This document shows, piece by piece, positions 12,053-23,044 of a stretch of 64,000 nt of DNA (position 1 is the stretch's first letter; each line of letters opens with the position of its first letter). The DNA is taken from NCBI GenBank assembly GCA_963930775.1, contig OZ005689.1:35728694-35792693 (forward strand), given 5' to 3'. Under the pieces are notes generated by a model. That model saw nothing but the letters and a program-made list of their open reading frames with translations. It was not told the DNA's origin and ran no database searches. The stretch is from Cliona cf. orientalis (lineage: Eukaryota > Porifera > Demospongiae > Clionaida > Clionaidae). The position numbers were made by a program, and so were the translations under genes.

Positions 12053-12265
12053 TGTAGTAACTTGAACAGTGCATTGTGTATGTATGTATGTTTTGAGTTG
12101 ATGTAATGTTATTGTGGTTTATTGTTATATCCTGTATCTAAGGATGTGTTACTTATGATGTAATTTTTGTCAGAGTATAAAGCATGCATGCATAAACTAT
12201 ATTATCAGTTGCCAAGCAAATAATACCTTTGAGAGCAGCAGCGACCTGCGTGCACGGTCACCACA
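12053..12265 (+). repeat. 5' LTR
   Basis: Starts TGTAGTAACTTGAAC and ends GGTCACCACA. Contains a possible TATA-like AGTATAAAGC at about 12174-12183. It is the same length as the 3' LTR with two substitutions (positions equivalent to the GCATTG/GCACTG and GCGTGC/GCGCGC differences). Confidence 0.93.
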
Positions 12266-12283
12266 TATTGGCGACGAGATAAA
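12266..12283 (+). promoter_or_regulatory. Putative primer-binding site
   Basis: TATTGGCGACGAGATAAA lies directly after the 5' LTR, where the tRNA primer binds. TGGCGACGAG-type sites occur in several invertebrate Gypsy lineages. The matching tRNA cannot be named without a tRNA set. Confidence 0.6.
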
Positions 12284-12293
12284 ACTCGTGGAG

Positions 12294-12894
12294 ATGGCAA
12301 CTCACGGCTCGCTATCGGCTTTTGATCCCAGCAAAGAGGACTGGACTAGTTACACCGATCGAATGAAGCACTACTTTATTGCAAACGATGTTACTGACGG
12401 CGATAAGAAGCGATCTATTCTGTTGTCAGCGTGTGGAGCGTCGACATTTAATTCAGAACCTCGTGGAGAAAGACAAAGTGAACACTACTTCGTTCGAAGA
12501 CATCGTCGCAAAATTGAAGACCCACTATGACCCCGAGCCGTCCGTGATCATGCAGAGATACAAATTTAACACGCGTACAAGGGCTGAGGGAGAATCAGTC
12601 GCAAACTATGTCGCTGCGTTAAGAGAGCTAGCACAGCACTGTGACTACAATGACACACTATCAGACATGCTGAGGGATAGGCTCGTGTGCGGTGTGAAAC
12701 ATAAGGGCATTACAAATAGACTACTAAACGAGAAGAAATTAACGTATGAAAAAGCTTTGGAGCTAGCCCAGGCTATGGAAACAGCCGAGAAGGACACGAG
12801 GCACCTGCAGACGACGCAGAGTGCACCAGAGGTACACCACAACACTTCCCAGAAACGAGGTACGGGCCAGAAGAAACAGCCAGCTGCGAGATAA
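12294..12894 (+). pseudogene. gag: Retrotransposon gag (frameshifted)
   Basis: Structural capsid-like protein of the retroelement. ATG at 12294 opens a frame that holds the gag N-terminus (FDPSKEDWTSYTDRMKHYF). Near 12447 the homologous reading passes to another frame, which carries the rest of the capsid region (motif AEGESVANYVAALRELAQHC) and ends at the TAA at 12892-12894. Two CCHC-like zinc knuckles, normally the C-terminus of Gag, lie just after this TAA in the same frame (about 12919-13023). So this copy has one small indel and possibly one nonsense change. Alternatively, the TAA could be a programmed readthrough site, which I consider less likely because its context is unremarkable. 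Confidence 0.85.
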
Positions 12895-15800
12895 GGCCAG
12901 CGTGGCGCCACTCAGCTGTCGTGTTACAGATGTGGAGGAGATCACTTACCCACAAAGTGTCGATTCAAGGACACTGTTTGTCATGCGTGCAAGAAAAGGG
13001 GGCACATTGTGAAGGTGTGCAGGTCCAGGGTCAGTCAGGGAAGGCCCACCAGGAGAACTCATTACGTAGATGAGGAGGACCTGGAACCTCAAGAAGAAGG
13101 AGACAGTGTGTACTCCTTGTTTGCTCTCAAGAGTGAGGCGTGTGAACCTATCATCAAGAACGTGACCATAAATGGAGTTTCTGTGGAGATGGAATTGGAC
13201 ACTGGTGCTGCTTTTACAGTGATTACACAGATGACTTATCAGAAGATAGCCCAACAGAAGCACATCAACTGCCTGGAGTATTCTGACCTCGAACTGAAAT
13301 CCTACAGTGGAGAGCTCATCCCAGTCTTTGGACAGGTGGCAGTAGAAGTCAATTATGGTCAGCAGGAATGTGAGTTGTGTGTACATGTAGTAGATGGGGA
13401 TGGACCAGACTTGATGGGCAGAGATTGGATTAAGGCCCTAGGAGTCACCCTTAAGCTTGGTGAAATTCATTCTATTGAAGAATCTAAGTCCCTACATGAT
13501 GTTCTAGAAAAGCATTCAACTTTGTTTGAAGAGAAATTGGGGTGTCTTAAGGGAACAGAAATAAAGCTAAATGTTGATAGCAATGCAACCCCAAAGTTTT
13601 TTAAAGCCCGTTCGGTACCACTGGCTCTAAAGAGGAAGGTGGAAGCAGAACTAGATAAGCTTGAAAGCATGGGAATCATCTCCCCTGTACAATTTTCAAG
13701 ATGGGCCGCACCTATTGTTCCGGTACTAAAGCAGAATGGGGCTGTAAGGATCTGTGGCGATTATAACGTGACCATAAACCAAGCTAGTCTGGTTGACACA
13801 TACCCCCTGCCGAGAATTGACGAACTTCTTGCTAATCTGTCGGGTGGAAAGCATTTTTCAAAATTAGACATGTCACAAGCTTACCTGCAGTTACCCTTAG
13901 ACAAAGAGTCCACAAAGTATGTAACAGTGAATACACCTAAGGGATTATACAAGTATAACCGCTTACCTTTCGGAGTCTCGTCGGCTCCTTCCATTTTTCA
14001 GAGAACCATGGACAACTTGCTTCAAGGAATCAAAGGAGTATCCGTCTATATAGATGACATCCTTATCAGTGGTCCAACAGTTGAGGGGCATCTTCGAACA
14101 CTGGATACGGTCCTGGAGAAGCTCAGCAATGCTGGTTTGAGGCTGAACAAGTCTAAATGCTTCTTCCTGCGCCCTTGGATCAAGTACTTGGGCCATATCA
14201 TTGATCAAGACGGACTGCACCCTACCAAGGAGAAAGTGCGTGCTATCCAGGAAGCCCCTACGCCCAGAAACGTTGGTGAGCTAAGATCATTTTTCGGAAT
14301 TATTAACTATTACAGCAGGTTCCTACCAAATTTGTCAACAAAACTAGCACCCCTCTACCGATTGTTGCAAAAGGATACGAAGTGGACTTGGGGAAAGGAG
14401 CAACAGAAAGCGTTTGAAGCTGCTAAGAGTGCTTTACAAGCTGACTCCCTTCTCGTCCACTACGATGAGTCTAAAGCATTAGTTCTTGCTTGTGATGCTT
14501 CCCAGTACGGCCTGGGAGCAGTACTGTCCCATAACATGGAAGATGGGCAGGAAAGACCAGTCGCATACGCATCGAGAACATTAACGCCAGCAGAAAAGAA
14601 CTATTCACAACTTGAAAAAGAGGGACTCGCAATCATCTTTGGTGTAAAGAAGTTTCATAACTATCTGTTTGGAAGAAAATTTTCAATTGAATCCGACCAC
14701 CAACCGCTTTCCTATCTATTCAACGAAACTAAAGGAATTTCGCAAACAGCATCCTTCAGGATTCAGAGGTGGGCGCTTACCTTAAGTGCATACCAGTATA
14801 CGATCCGACACAAGTCAGGAGTTACCCTGAGTAATGCTGATGCACTCAGCAGATTACCACGACCCACCACATCCTCTGTCGATTACATGCCTGGAGATCT
14901 CATTCACCTAGTCGATCATTTATCAGCTACCACTGTAACTGCTTCTCGTATCAAAGAGTGGACGTCGAAAGATCCGATTTTGTCGAAAGTCAAGAAGTAT
15001 GTGATGGTAGCATGGCCTGACGAAGTAGGCACTGATCTGAAACCCTATCGATCGAGATGGCGGGAGTTGAGCACACTAGATGGCTGTGTTTTGTGGGGAT
15101 CAAGAGTTATTGTACCACCACAAGGCCGAGCTGCAGTGCTTGGAGAACTACACGAGACTCACCCAGGCTGCAGCAAGATGAAAGCGCTTGCCAGGAGCTA
15201 TATCTGGTGGCCTGAGATGGACCAGGAGATCGAAGATATGGTCAAACGATGCAGCGTGTGCCAGGAGAGTAGACCCTCTCCTCCATCAGCTCCCCTTCAT
15301 CCATGGCAATGGCCGACTCAGCCATGGACCAGACTTCATTTGGATTTCGCAGGCCCTTACATGGGACACATGTTTTTAATCATTGTCGATGCTTGCTCCA
15401 AATGGCTAGGGCTAGATGCCTACATCCTATCAACGATTTCTTCATCGAAAACGATCGAAACACTCAGAACAGTATTTGCTACTCACGGTTTACTGCAAAC
15501 GATTGTCACAGACAACGGATCCTCATTCACGAGCGAGGAATTCAAACAATTTATGGAAAAGAATGGTATTAAACACATAACCTCCGCTCCATATCACCCC
15601 TCCAGTAACGGCCAAGCTGAGAGGGCACTGAAGCAAGGTATAAAACGCACTCCAGGAGAAAGTGTGCAAGAGAGAATGTCCAGATTTTTATTCAATTACA
15701 GAATCACTCCACATGCTACAACTGGTGTCGCACCGTGTGAACTACTAATGAACCGAAAATTGAGATCACGATTTGAACTGTTGTATCCAATGGTGAGGAG

Positions 15801-16209
15801 GAAGGTAGAAAAATGTCAAGAGAAGCAGAAAGAACTGCACGATGGAAAGAGAGATGTGAGACAGTTTGCTCTACAGGATCCAGTGTACATTGAAAACTTC
15901 ACTAGTAGAAAACCTAAGTGGATTCCTGGGACGATTGTTAAGGTCACTGGACCCCTGTCGTATGTGATAGAGCTACTGAATGGAACTACAGTGAGAAGGC
16001 ATGTTGACAGTATCAGGAAGAGAGAGAGTTTGAACTCAGAACAAGACTCTGATGCAGAAGAGCCAGGATTTGAGCTGATCGGAGTACCTGTTGAACCAGA
16101 ACCGCAAGGTCAGGAACCGGAGAACGTACCCGGGGAAGAACCTGACGCTCAACCCCAAGTGAGAAGGTCGACTCGATCTCGACAACCCCCAGAGCGCTGT
16201 GGACAGTGA
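12895..16209 (+). CDS. pol: Ty3/Gypsy pol polyprotein (protease-RT-RNase H-integrase)
   Basis: Open without interruption for about 1100 codons; there is no obvious initiator ATG, as expected if made by read-through from gag in the same frame. Order of domains: zinc knuckles (12.92-13.02 kb), aspartic protease with MELDTGAAFTVI (13.19 kb), reverse transcriptase with the YIDD box at 14047, RNase H (ACDASQYGLG, 14.49 kb, and HADALSR-like NADALSR, 14.83 kb), integrase with the HHCC zinc region (HETHPGC to CSVCQE, 15.15-15.27 kb) and the catalytic D-D-E (LDFAG 15.34, TDNGSS 15.51, GQAERA 15.61 kb), and a charged C-terminal tail. No chromodomain is evident. All catalytic residues visible are intact. 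It copies retroelement RNA to DNA and integrates it. The terminal stop is TGA at 16207-16209. Confidence 0.95.
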   Translation, partial: GQRGATQLSCYRCGGDHLPTKCRFKDTVCHACKKRGHIVKVCRSRVSQGRPTRRTHYVDEEDLEPQEEGDSVYSLFALKSEACEPIIKNVTINGVSVEMELDTGAAFTVITQMTYQKIAQQKHINCLEYSDLELKSYSGELIPVFGQVAVEVNYGQQECELCVHVVDGDGPDLMGRDWIKALGVTLKLGEIHSIEESKSLHDVLEKHSTLFEEKLGCLKGTEIKLNVDSNATPKFFKARSVPLALKRKVEAELDKLESMGIISPVQFSRWAAPIVPVLKQNGAVRICGDYNVTINQASLVDTYPLPRIDELLANLSGGKHFSKLDMSQAYLQLPLDKESTKYVTVNTPKGLYKYNRLPFGVSSAPSIFQRTMDNLLQGIKGVSVYIDDILISGPTVEGHLRTLDTVLEKLSNAGLRLNKSKCFFLRPWIKYLGHIIDQDGLHPTKEKVRAIQEAPTPRNVGELRSFFGIINYYSRFLPNLSTKLAPLYRLLQKDTKWTWGKEQQKAFEAAKSALQADSLLVHYDESKALVLACDASQYGLGAVLSHNMEDGQERPVAYASRTLTPAEKNYSQLEKEGLAIIFGVKKFHNYLFGRKFSIESDHQPLSYLFNETKGISQTASFRIQRWALTLSAYQYTIRHKSGVTLSNADALSRLPRPTTSSVDYMPGDLIHLVDHLSATTVTASRIKEWTSKDPILSKVKKYVMVAWPDEVGTDLKPYRSRWRELSTLDGCVLWGSRVIVPPQGRAAVLGELHETHPGCSKMKALARSYIWWPEMDQEIEDMVKRCSVCQESRPSPPSAPLHPWQWPTQPWTRLHLDFAGPYMGHMFLIIVDACSKWLGLDAYILSTISSSKTIETLRTVFATHGLLQTIVTDNGSSFTSEEFKQFMEKNGIKHITSAPYHPSSNGQAERALKQGIKRTPGESVQERMSRFLFNYRITPHATTGVAPCELLMNRKLRSRFELLYPMVRRKVEKCQEKQKELHDGKRDVRQFALQDPVYIENFTSRKPKWIPGTIVKVTGPLSYVIELLNGTTVRRHVDSIRKRESLNSEQDSDAEEPGFELIGVPVEPEPQGQEPENVPGEEPDAQPQVRRSTRSRQPPERCGQ

Positions 16210-16226
16210 CTTTTTGTTAAAGGATT

Positions 16227-16240
16227 TAAGAGGGGGAAGA
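16227..16240 (+). promoter_or_regulatory. Polypurine tract
   Basis: AAGAGGGGGAAGA immediately precedes the 3' LTR, the position of the plus-strand primer. Confidence 0.8.
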
Positions 16241-16453
16241 TGTAGTAACTTGAACAGTGCACTGTGTATGTATGTATGTTTTGAGTTGATGTAATGTTAT
16301 TGTGGTTTATTGTTATATCCTGTATCTAAGGATGTGTTACTTATGATGTAATTTTTGTCAGAGTATAAAGCATGCATGCATAAACTATATTATCAGTTGC
16401 CAAGCAAATAATACCTTTGAGAGCAGCAGCGACCTGCGCGCACGGTCACCACA
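16241..16453 (+). repeat. 3' LTR
   Basis: 213 bp, TGTAGTAACTTGAAC to GGTCACCACA, two differences from the 5' LTR. Followed by GAGAG, the target duplication. Confidence 0.93.
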
Positions 16454-16764
16454 GAGAGGAAAACACAATCTGGGGACTTGTAAAGTGTAGCATGTACATG
16501 TGTTGGCCAGCCCATACATAGTATGTGTCCAGTATGGTCTTGCATGCATTTGAAATCTTGCCAGCTCTCTAAGTATAGTCTGTAGAAGAAAGTAGAATAA
16601 AAATGAATGGCAGTAGCCTAGTCAACTATTGGCCCTAGTCGACTATTGCGCACGTGTGTGTGGGCATATAGAGTTTACAACGTATGTGCAAGAGATACCA
16701 GCATAATATTATATGCACCACACACATAATATATAGTAGTTACATGACAATTGGGGTGCATGAG

Positions 16765-17040
16765 ATGCATGGTCGAGATAAAAGTGCTCCAGGAGTTTTG
16801 AACTTTTGACCATTAGACATCCTTCACGTGGAAAAAGGCCACTGTGCGCATGCACAGTTGGACAGGGGAGCTAGGGGCTGAGTAGTTCTACGCATGCGCA
16901 TTTGGTGGGGGTGGGGCTGAAAGCATGACCTTAAAACTGGCGACTGGCAGGTGATATGAAACAACGCTATTCTGGTCATCCAGAAGCTGAAATGCTCAGC
17001 AAAGGGTAAGCGGCTAAAAGAGAATTATGTGTTTTTGGGG
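16765..17040 (-). repeat. Dispersed repeat R1, copy 1 (inverted)
   Basis: On the minus strand this shares TTTTAGCCGCTTACCCTTTG, GTGCTTTCAGCCCCACC and GCGCATGCGCA-type motifs with copies at 24461-24735, 40493-40745, 41405-41640 and 48935-49345. No coding capacity. Confidence 0.65.
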
Positions 17041-18890
17041 CCAAGTATGTACAGTGTACCTACACATACATGTACCTATTTTCTTAGGTGATCGAATGTG
17101 GTATAATATATAATGGCATTACAAGGGTGACCCCAGCCCTGGATCCTAGTAAATGCACCACGGAAATTAGAGCACCTATATACCATCCATATCCCCATGA
17201 TGTTTTTCAATGCTTCACAATAGCCAGTACTGTAGCTATATATACACTGTATACACATGCACACGTGTTGGGGAACACACATGTTGATAACCTGTCAAGC
17301 ACGGGTGAGCGTGGTAGGTGACTGTATTGTTGTTCATACAGCTGCATGTTCGGCCTTACCACAATGGCATATGCTGTGCACTTGTCTAAAAAAAGCATGC
17401 ATAGTGTGTTGTTTGAAACTTGAAATGTACTGTGTATGCAAAAATAATTGGTCACTTCTGGCATATATTTCGCATGACGGTCGTACCATAATTTGCACAT
17501 AGCCATACCGTTTGTCGGACTCACTCAGGCTCGCCCTAGTGAACTCATAAAAACTCACCTATTCCTGCCCAATGTGCTGGACCTAGTTCTACCCAGTATG
17601 ACTCTATGGACATAAGCAAGAATTTTCGCCACATTTACAACCCATACAGTAGCTATGGTGCATGCAGGTATAAACTAAATCTGAAGGGAAGTTCAGTCTC
17701 AGTTTATAGGAATTTTAAAAGGAGAGTGAGGAAGATGTCTTGCATGAAGAACTACAAATACATGTCTGATTCCATCACCATGACACCCCCCCCCCCCAAA
17801 AAAAGGTCAACCTGGCAATTTAATCCCTATAAGCTGACATACACATGTAACATAATTATAGTGGCCACTACATACACATGCGTACCCCCTCTCCTCGTAC
17901 ACATACATGTACATACACTCATCTATATTATTCACTATTATGTGCACATATACCTGTATTTATATAAGCTTGGGAGTCCCAGTTCAAGGCACGCTTTCCC
18001 GATATTTTGAAGGTATGTACTAGTGTCATGCAGGGCCTGTTTGGTGCGAGCCTGAGTGAGAAATGCTTTATCATCCTGGAGTAGATGAGACTCGAAAAGC
18101 CATAGATCATGACTTGAGACTGCATGAAGCATTGACATGGATCTAAGCGGACCATGACTGTCATAGCTGCCTTATACCTGCCCGACAGTAACCCTCCCAC
18201 CCCCCTCCCATGTATAATTTCTGTTGTACAGTCCCTCTCCTTGCGCTGTTGGGCCAACTATGATTGACGAGGAGATCTGCCTCACTCTTGCCTCCTTTGG
18301 TGCCTTACTCCTATCTTGGTTCAGTGTACATGCATGGCTATAGCAATTTCTTGTCTTGTACTGTACTGCATTGTACTATACCACGAGTGTAAGTAACTAG
18401 AGCAGTGTACATATATATAATATATGGCCCATATGAGAATGTGCAATAGAATATACCTGTACATCAACTTGTGGGTCAAAGAGGGAAGGCGGCTTATTTT
18501 TGGGACAATAAGATACATTGTATGTATAGTTGCTCTACCTCTCTCTCCCCTTCCCTCTCTTGCCTTGTACTTTCCTTTCTTGATACGTCATTCCCGAAAG
18601 GGAAGTATCCGACAAATAGCTAGTGGGCAATTCCATGAAAAGTGAAACCCTAAGGTCAAATTTTAGAAGTGGTCAAATCCTAGGATAAAACATACCATTA
18701 AATTTTTGAAGCTCAAAGGATGTAGTTTTAGGTTTCACAAGTATCGTTCCCAGACCCCACCCTCAAGGAAGGGAGGGTCTGGTACACATCATATTGTAAT
18801 GGCTATTGATTTTTGGCACTTTTCAAGGGGAACGAAATCACGGGGAACTGCTGGGATACACTGTGTGAAAAATAAGTTTACTCATTCATG
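17041..18890. other. Non-coding stretch
   Basis: Nothing coding that I can support. Short open frames on both strands have low-complexity or CA-repeat composition. A small hairpin lies near 18748-18785 (CCAGACCC pairing with GGGTCTGG). Confidence 0.45.
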
Positions 18891-19642
18891 ATTGTCTTCA
18901 TAGGTACACTTTGTAAGCGAGCATGTATTGTAAAAGAAGTGATGAATTCTTACTGCATTGGTGGTGATCAAGGGAAGTGCTTATTTGTGAAGAGTGCTTG
19001 CATTGCAGGTAGGATTACTAATTTTATATTATTAATGGTTCTGTTTATTTTAGAAAAAAATTTTGGTCATTGGACAGATGATAGCCATGTCCATAGTGCA
19101 GGGTGGGTTCGGTTTTCCAATATTGGATCCAGCTGCATATCACTACCTCACTACTGGCGAGTACCTTGGGTAAGTTGTAAATGATGGTTCTGTTCCAGAT
19201 CCCCAGATTCAACAACTCTTACGTAAGGTAAAGGCTCCCAAACATTTTTATTTCTTGTGACTCACTATTTATTTTCTGGAGGGAGAGTTTTTTCCTATTT
19301 AATATACTGTAGTTGCCAACTGTCCCAGAAAAGCCGGGACAATTACCCCAGTTAACCACTGTCCCCTATTATACTTTCTTATGTTGCCCCTTCAATTATG
19401 TAAGTCCTGATGTCCTGTGTACTATTGAACTTCATGCAGATAGATTGTGCTGAATCAGACGCTGAATTAAGAGATATATTTGATGATGATAAGGGTGGTG
19501 GTGGTAGTGGGTTACTACTCCTGGAAACTGGTTACCGTATTCTAAAATTTGGCCCCTCTAATTATTCAGCACCCTTTACCGAATGATTAAATGTAGTCTC
19601 TACTTTTCGGCAAAGGTCGTCACGCATATATGCTACAAGTAT

Positions 19643-20018
19643 AAAAAACAGTTGAATAAAATTGAAGGATGAGTAGGGATGGCAGTGCCAAAAAATACAC
19701 AAACAAGATTCGTAGGGATAACGTATCACATCCACTATACATCCCTACGCTTGCTTTCTCATCTACTTATGATTCTATAAGGTGTCGCTAGCTATATTTT
19801 GATATTGTTCCATGGGTATACAGTATTGATTTTCCATTCCTGCAAGCATGCATGCATGCGCCCCATATAATATGTGTGTGCACGGCTACTTAAAAAAGCA
19901 AGTGTGGGGATGTATAGTGGATGTGATACGTTATCCCTACGAATCTTGTTTGTGTATTTTTTGGCACTGCCATCTCTACTTCATCCTTCAATTTTATTTG
20001 TTACTGTTCTTTTTTTTT
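19643..20018. mobile_element. Long-inverted-repeat MITE
   Basis: Arms of about 115-125 bp (19643-19757 and 19894-20018) are inverted copies: ACAAACAAGATTCGTAGGGA on the left pairs with TCCCTACGAATCTTGTTTGT on the right. A spacer of about 135 bp carries no gene. Part of one arm recurs at 11405-11445. A single-stranded transcript would fold into a long hairpin. Confidence 0.8.
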
Positions 20019-20224
20019 AGTGCCCTCAGGGCCTGGTAGTTCATGATTGTCATTAATTTTCATCAATGCCTCCTAGCTGACTAATCTCGTGGGGGCAGAG
20101 GCTGGGCATGAGACTATACGTATACCATGGCGACCGGTTTGCCTATTCATTGTTTAATAATAAAAAAATTTATTAATGCATGGAACAGTCAACTAGCTAC
20201 AACTTCAAAATTTTTTTCTGGACC

Positions 20225-20544
20225 CAGTGGCGAATCCAGGGGGGGTAAGGGGGGTGCAAGTGTACCCCCCTTTGGGCTGCATCTAACACTAAGAAGTACT
20301 GATGATAAACTAAATGGAACCCCCCTTTCTGGCTATAGATATAAGAAAACTGCTGCTATGGCTCACCTTAGAATGCTCAGAAGAAAATTCGTTCGAAAAC
20401 AGATCGATTGGACTGGTAGGGCTGGTAGTTTGTCTCAAAACGATCGAAATGTGCGTGGTTTTGCCCCAAAGTGGGCGTGGCTTCTAAAATTTTGCGCGCA
20501 ACACTATTACTACCCCCCTTCTACAAATCCTGGATCTGCCACTG
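20225..20544. mobile_element. Non-autonomous hAT-like element with 5-bp TSD
   Basis: Ends CAGTGGCGAATCCAGG (20225) and CCTGGATCTGCCACTG (to 20544) are inverted, flanked by GGACC at 20220-20224 and 20545-20549. CAGTGGCGGATCCAGG-like ends are well known for hAT elements. The internal open frame has no transposase motifs. Confidence 0.75.
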
Positions 20545-21062
20545 GGACCTATAGCTACATCCAAACGTGCTCCAGCAATAATACAATACTATTATAGGGA
20601 AGCAAGTACACCACTGATTCAGCATGTTTGTGTGATCTTAGCCTTTGAGTCAGGCAGCTATGGTACCCCAAACACACCGTAAGTTCAAACTTGAATACTC
20701 CTGTAAGTGCAAATCCCAGGCAGTCTTTTGATAACTATAGCTAGGATTTCTTTTGCATCACACACTATTGAATATACATCAGTGGGGTTCCAGGTAACCT
20801 GCATCCACATTTGACCTGCGAGTGAAACCACGCCCCTCATTATCTTGATCCTGAAGCTGCCAGGGCTGACTCGACCGGCAAACTTGAAAGAAGGCTGTTT
20901 AGAACCAAGAAGCGACGAAAACTTTCGGTTTCTGGAGCATATTTTATAGGCCAGTAAGCTTACTGTTGGTAAGTAGCCACCATAGTCGACAGTTTGCTGA
21001 GCTGATCAGCTGAGCACTCGATCAAGCAAGTCCTGGATGCGCCGGCGCATGCGCGCCACTTA

Positions 21063-21730
21063 CATCGGTCACATGACTTCACCGTATGAGCATGCGCATT
21101 ATACCGTATAGCCGGAAAATTTGGCGGGGAATTAAATTTGGCGGTTTGGCAATCTATTATTACAATCGCCAAATTAAAATCCGCCAAAATTTCCTACTCA
21201 CATATATACGTATGGCGATCCCGTACCAAACCGCCAAATTTAAATCCGCCAATATTCTTTCAATAGCGATTTTGGGCTCAACCGCCAAATTTAAGGCCCG
21301 CCAATATTTCCGGTTATACGATATGATAAAATGGCTAATCAGACACACCCACTCGCAAAACGAGCGCTGTACACACCCACAATTAAATTGCTTTCCTGAT
21401 GACACAAAACGAGCGTGCCACAGACGTGCGCACTCCAAAATGGAGTGGATTTATACTCGAACTAAGGTGAGCGGCCATGGTAGTCTTGATTTAGCCCAGG
21501 AAAACAAAGAAAGATTGACAAATGGCTATTTTTTTAACATCTGGTTCTGGCATATACAATTGAGTTGATGGATGATCTTGGCCTTGTTAGATAGATACTT
21601 TGCTGTAGATTCTGATTTTGACACTTAGAAAGTTCACAAAGTTACCTGTTTTGAGATATTTTGATTTTTATAATGTATTATATATATGGAGTATCCATGC
21701 CATCCCTACTTATAGAGTCTACTGACTATG
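21063..21730 (+). repeat. Dispersed repeat, second copy at 7855-8325
   Basis: Shares ordered blocks with 7855-8325 (see that entry). This copy has extra internal sequence with repeated AAATTTGGCGG / CCGCCAAATTT motifs in both orientations at 21117-21302, a clustered inverted motif. Confidence 0.6.
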
Positions 21731-22499
21731 ATAAACGGGAATAGAACGCGCATGCAGACAGAATGTTGAATAATTACCTCTAAAAATTCGGTGAAGCTAA
21801 CAGCAATATTATTTCATGCCAAATTTTAGAAGAAATACGGTATAGAAAGTCATTGTTACTCAGCTGTGAAGACAAGCCATGTATAAAGAAAGCCCTCCGT
21901 GATTACCATAATACTTCAGTGAAGATTAAGCCAGAATTGGATCAATTTTCAGACAGGCTAGAAATACTGAATATTTTACCAACCTTGAAACAATATGCAT
22001 CCTTAATGTCTTCTCTCTTCGTGGATAGGGGAAATGATCATCTGAACAAAGGTATAGTAACTATTTAGCAGCAGTGGCTGTAGAGTGTATGTTAGTGGAG
22101 TACGGCGTATTCAGAGCAGGCTTATTTAGTGTAGGCGGTCTTATAATTTTGAATTTTTTACAATTGTCCAAATCTCATTTTACAGATTACTTCCAGTCCC
22201 TATTTGAGACAAGATTTTCCGATAATCCCCAAACAAAAGTGAAGGAAGAGGCTGCCTATGTCTACTTTATGGATTTTATCAAGGAATGTGAAAGTATGAC
22301 ATTGTCCAGCTTTATCCATAAACATTGTAACTTACATAAACTCTTCCCATGCATTTCCAGTGTAGAAATCGTTAATTTTATGACCAACTATCATTTAAGC
22401 GACTGCCTCCTTTTATATATTAAGAATTTAACAAGGAGTTCATGTATCAACCAAGCTCACATCATATCCTCATGCATGCTGCATGCAAGACGCATGTGA

Positions 22500-23044
22500 A
22501 GTTGATGACCCTTACCTACACATTTGTGTGCATTAGCAGAAAGCACTAGTCTTGTGCACATCTGGGTTGATCATGTGACCCCATCAATTAGCTAGCTAGT
22601 GAGTATATAGCGTGCACTTGAATCTGCCCACCGTCCTTGGAAGCAGCTCACTTTCTGGGACCATAGCCAGTTGTGTCAGCGGGTAATATTCAAGTCCAGC
22701 GATGATGAATAAAAAATATTTTAGCTAGTATATTATGTGGCTGTCCACAAGAAAACCATGCATAATATGCAGAAAAAAACTTTTGAGTTATGGCCACAAT
22801 TACCAACTATGACCTTTAAACTACTGCCCCTGCAAATTTGAAGTCTCTAGCCCGTGTAGTCATGGAGATATGAGCAAAAATATACCTGGATCGCCCGTAC
22901 TAAAGTTTTGCAAAAAATTGCAATAAACATTGCTACATACGTTGAGGGAGTGCCCTCTGTATACGCTCCGTAATACCTACCACAATCAAAAATTTACATG
23001 TGCAGTCACTTAATGGAAGTTGAGTGTAGCTGTGTACAGGACTA
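22500..23044. other. Non-coding stretch
   Basis: No feature recognised between the HECT-like remnant and the MITE at 23045. Confidence 0.5.

Larger units (their letters stand above)
12053..16453 (+). mobile_element. Full-length Ty3/Gypsy LTR retrotransposon
   Basis: Two 213-bp LTRs bound a gag-pol coding region. The element is flanked by the 5-bp target duplication GAGAG (12048-12052 and 16454-16458). The LTRs begin TG and end CA and differ at only two positions, so insertion is recent. Domain order protease, reverse transcriptase, RNase H, integrase is that of Ty3/Gypsy (Metaviridae) elements. A frameshift in gag and an in-frame TAA between gag and pol interrupt the single reading frame; pol itself is open throughout. 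Confidence 0.95.
18905..22499 (+). pseudogene. Exon remnants of a HECT-like (G2E3-like) domain gene
   Basis: Several plus-strand coding-like exons with GT-AG borders lie in order. About 18905-19010 contains GGDQGKCLFVKSACIA; 19052-19169 contains VIGQMIAMSIVQGGFGFP; 19199-19227 and 19439-19495 follow (AESDAELRDIF); 21863-22051 contains ELDQFSDRLEILNILP and ends at a GT donor; 22186 onward contains EEAAYVYFMDFIKECE. The last two join in phase. Order and motifs match the C-terminal HECT-like lobe of G2E3-type proteins that are widespread in invertebrates and often transposon-linked. The usual catalytic Cys region was not identified. Phase does not hold at the 19.05 and 19.17 kb junctions, and three mobile repeats sit between 19.6 and 21.7 kb, so the gene is probably dead. 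Recognition is by pattern only. Confidence 0.5.

Noticed and set aside
15303-15572. Alternate-frame ORF within integrase
   Set aside because: It overlaps the conserved integrase core of pol in another frame and has no family features.
17928-18257. Minus-strand ORFs at 17.9-18.3 kb
   Set aside because: No motif, no splice borders and composition like the surrounding AT-rich DNA.
18748-18785. CCAGACCC/GGGTCTGG hairpin as a terminator or element end
   Set aside because: The stem is short, has no partner or target duplication, and terminators of this type are not expected in an animal genome.
20127-20597. 156-codon plus-strand open frame
   Set aside because: It runs through a hAT-like MITE including both TIRs; no transposase motif.
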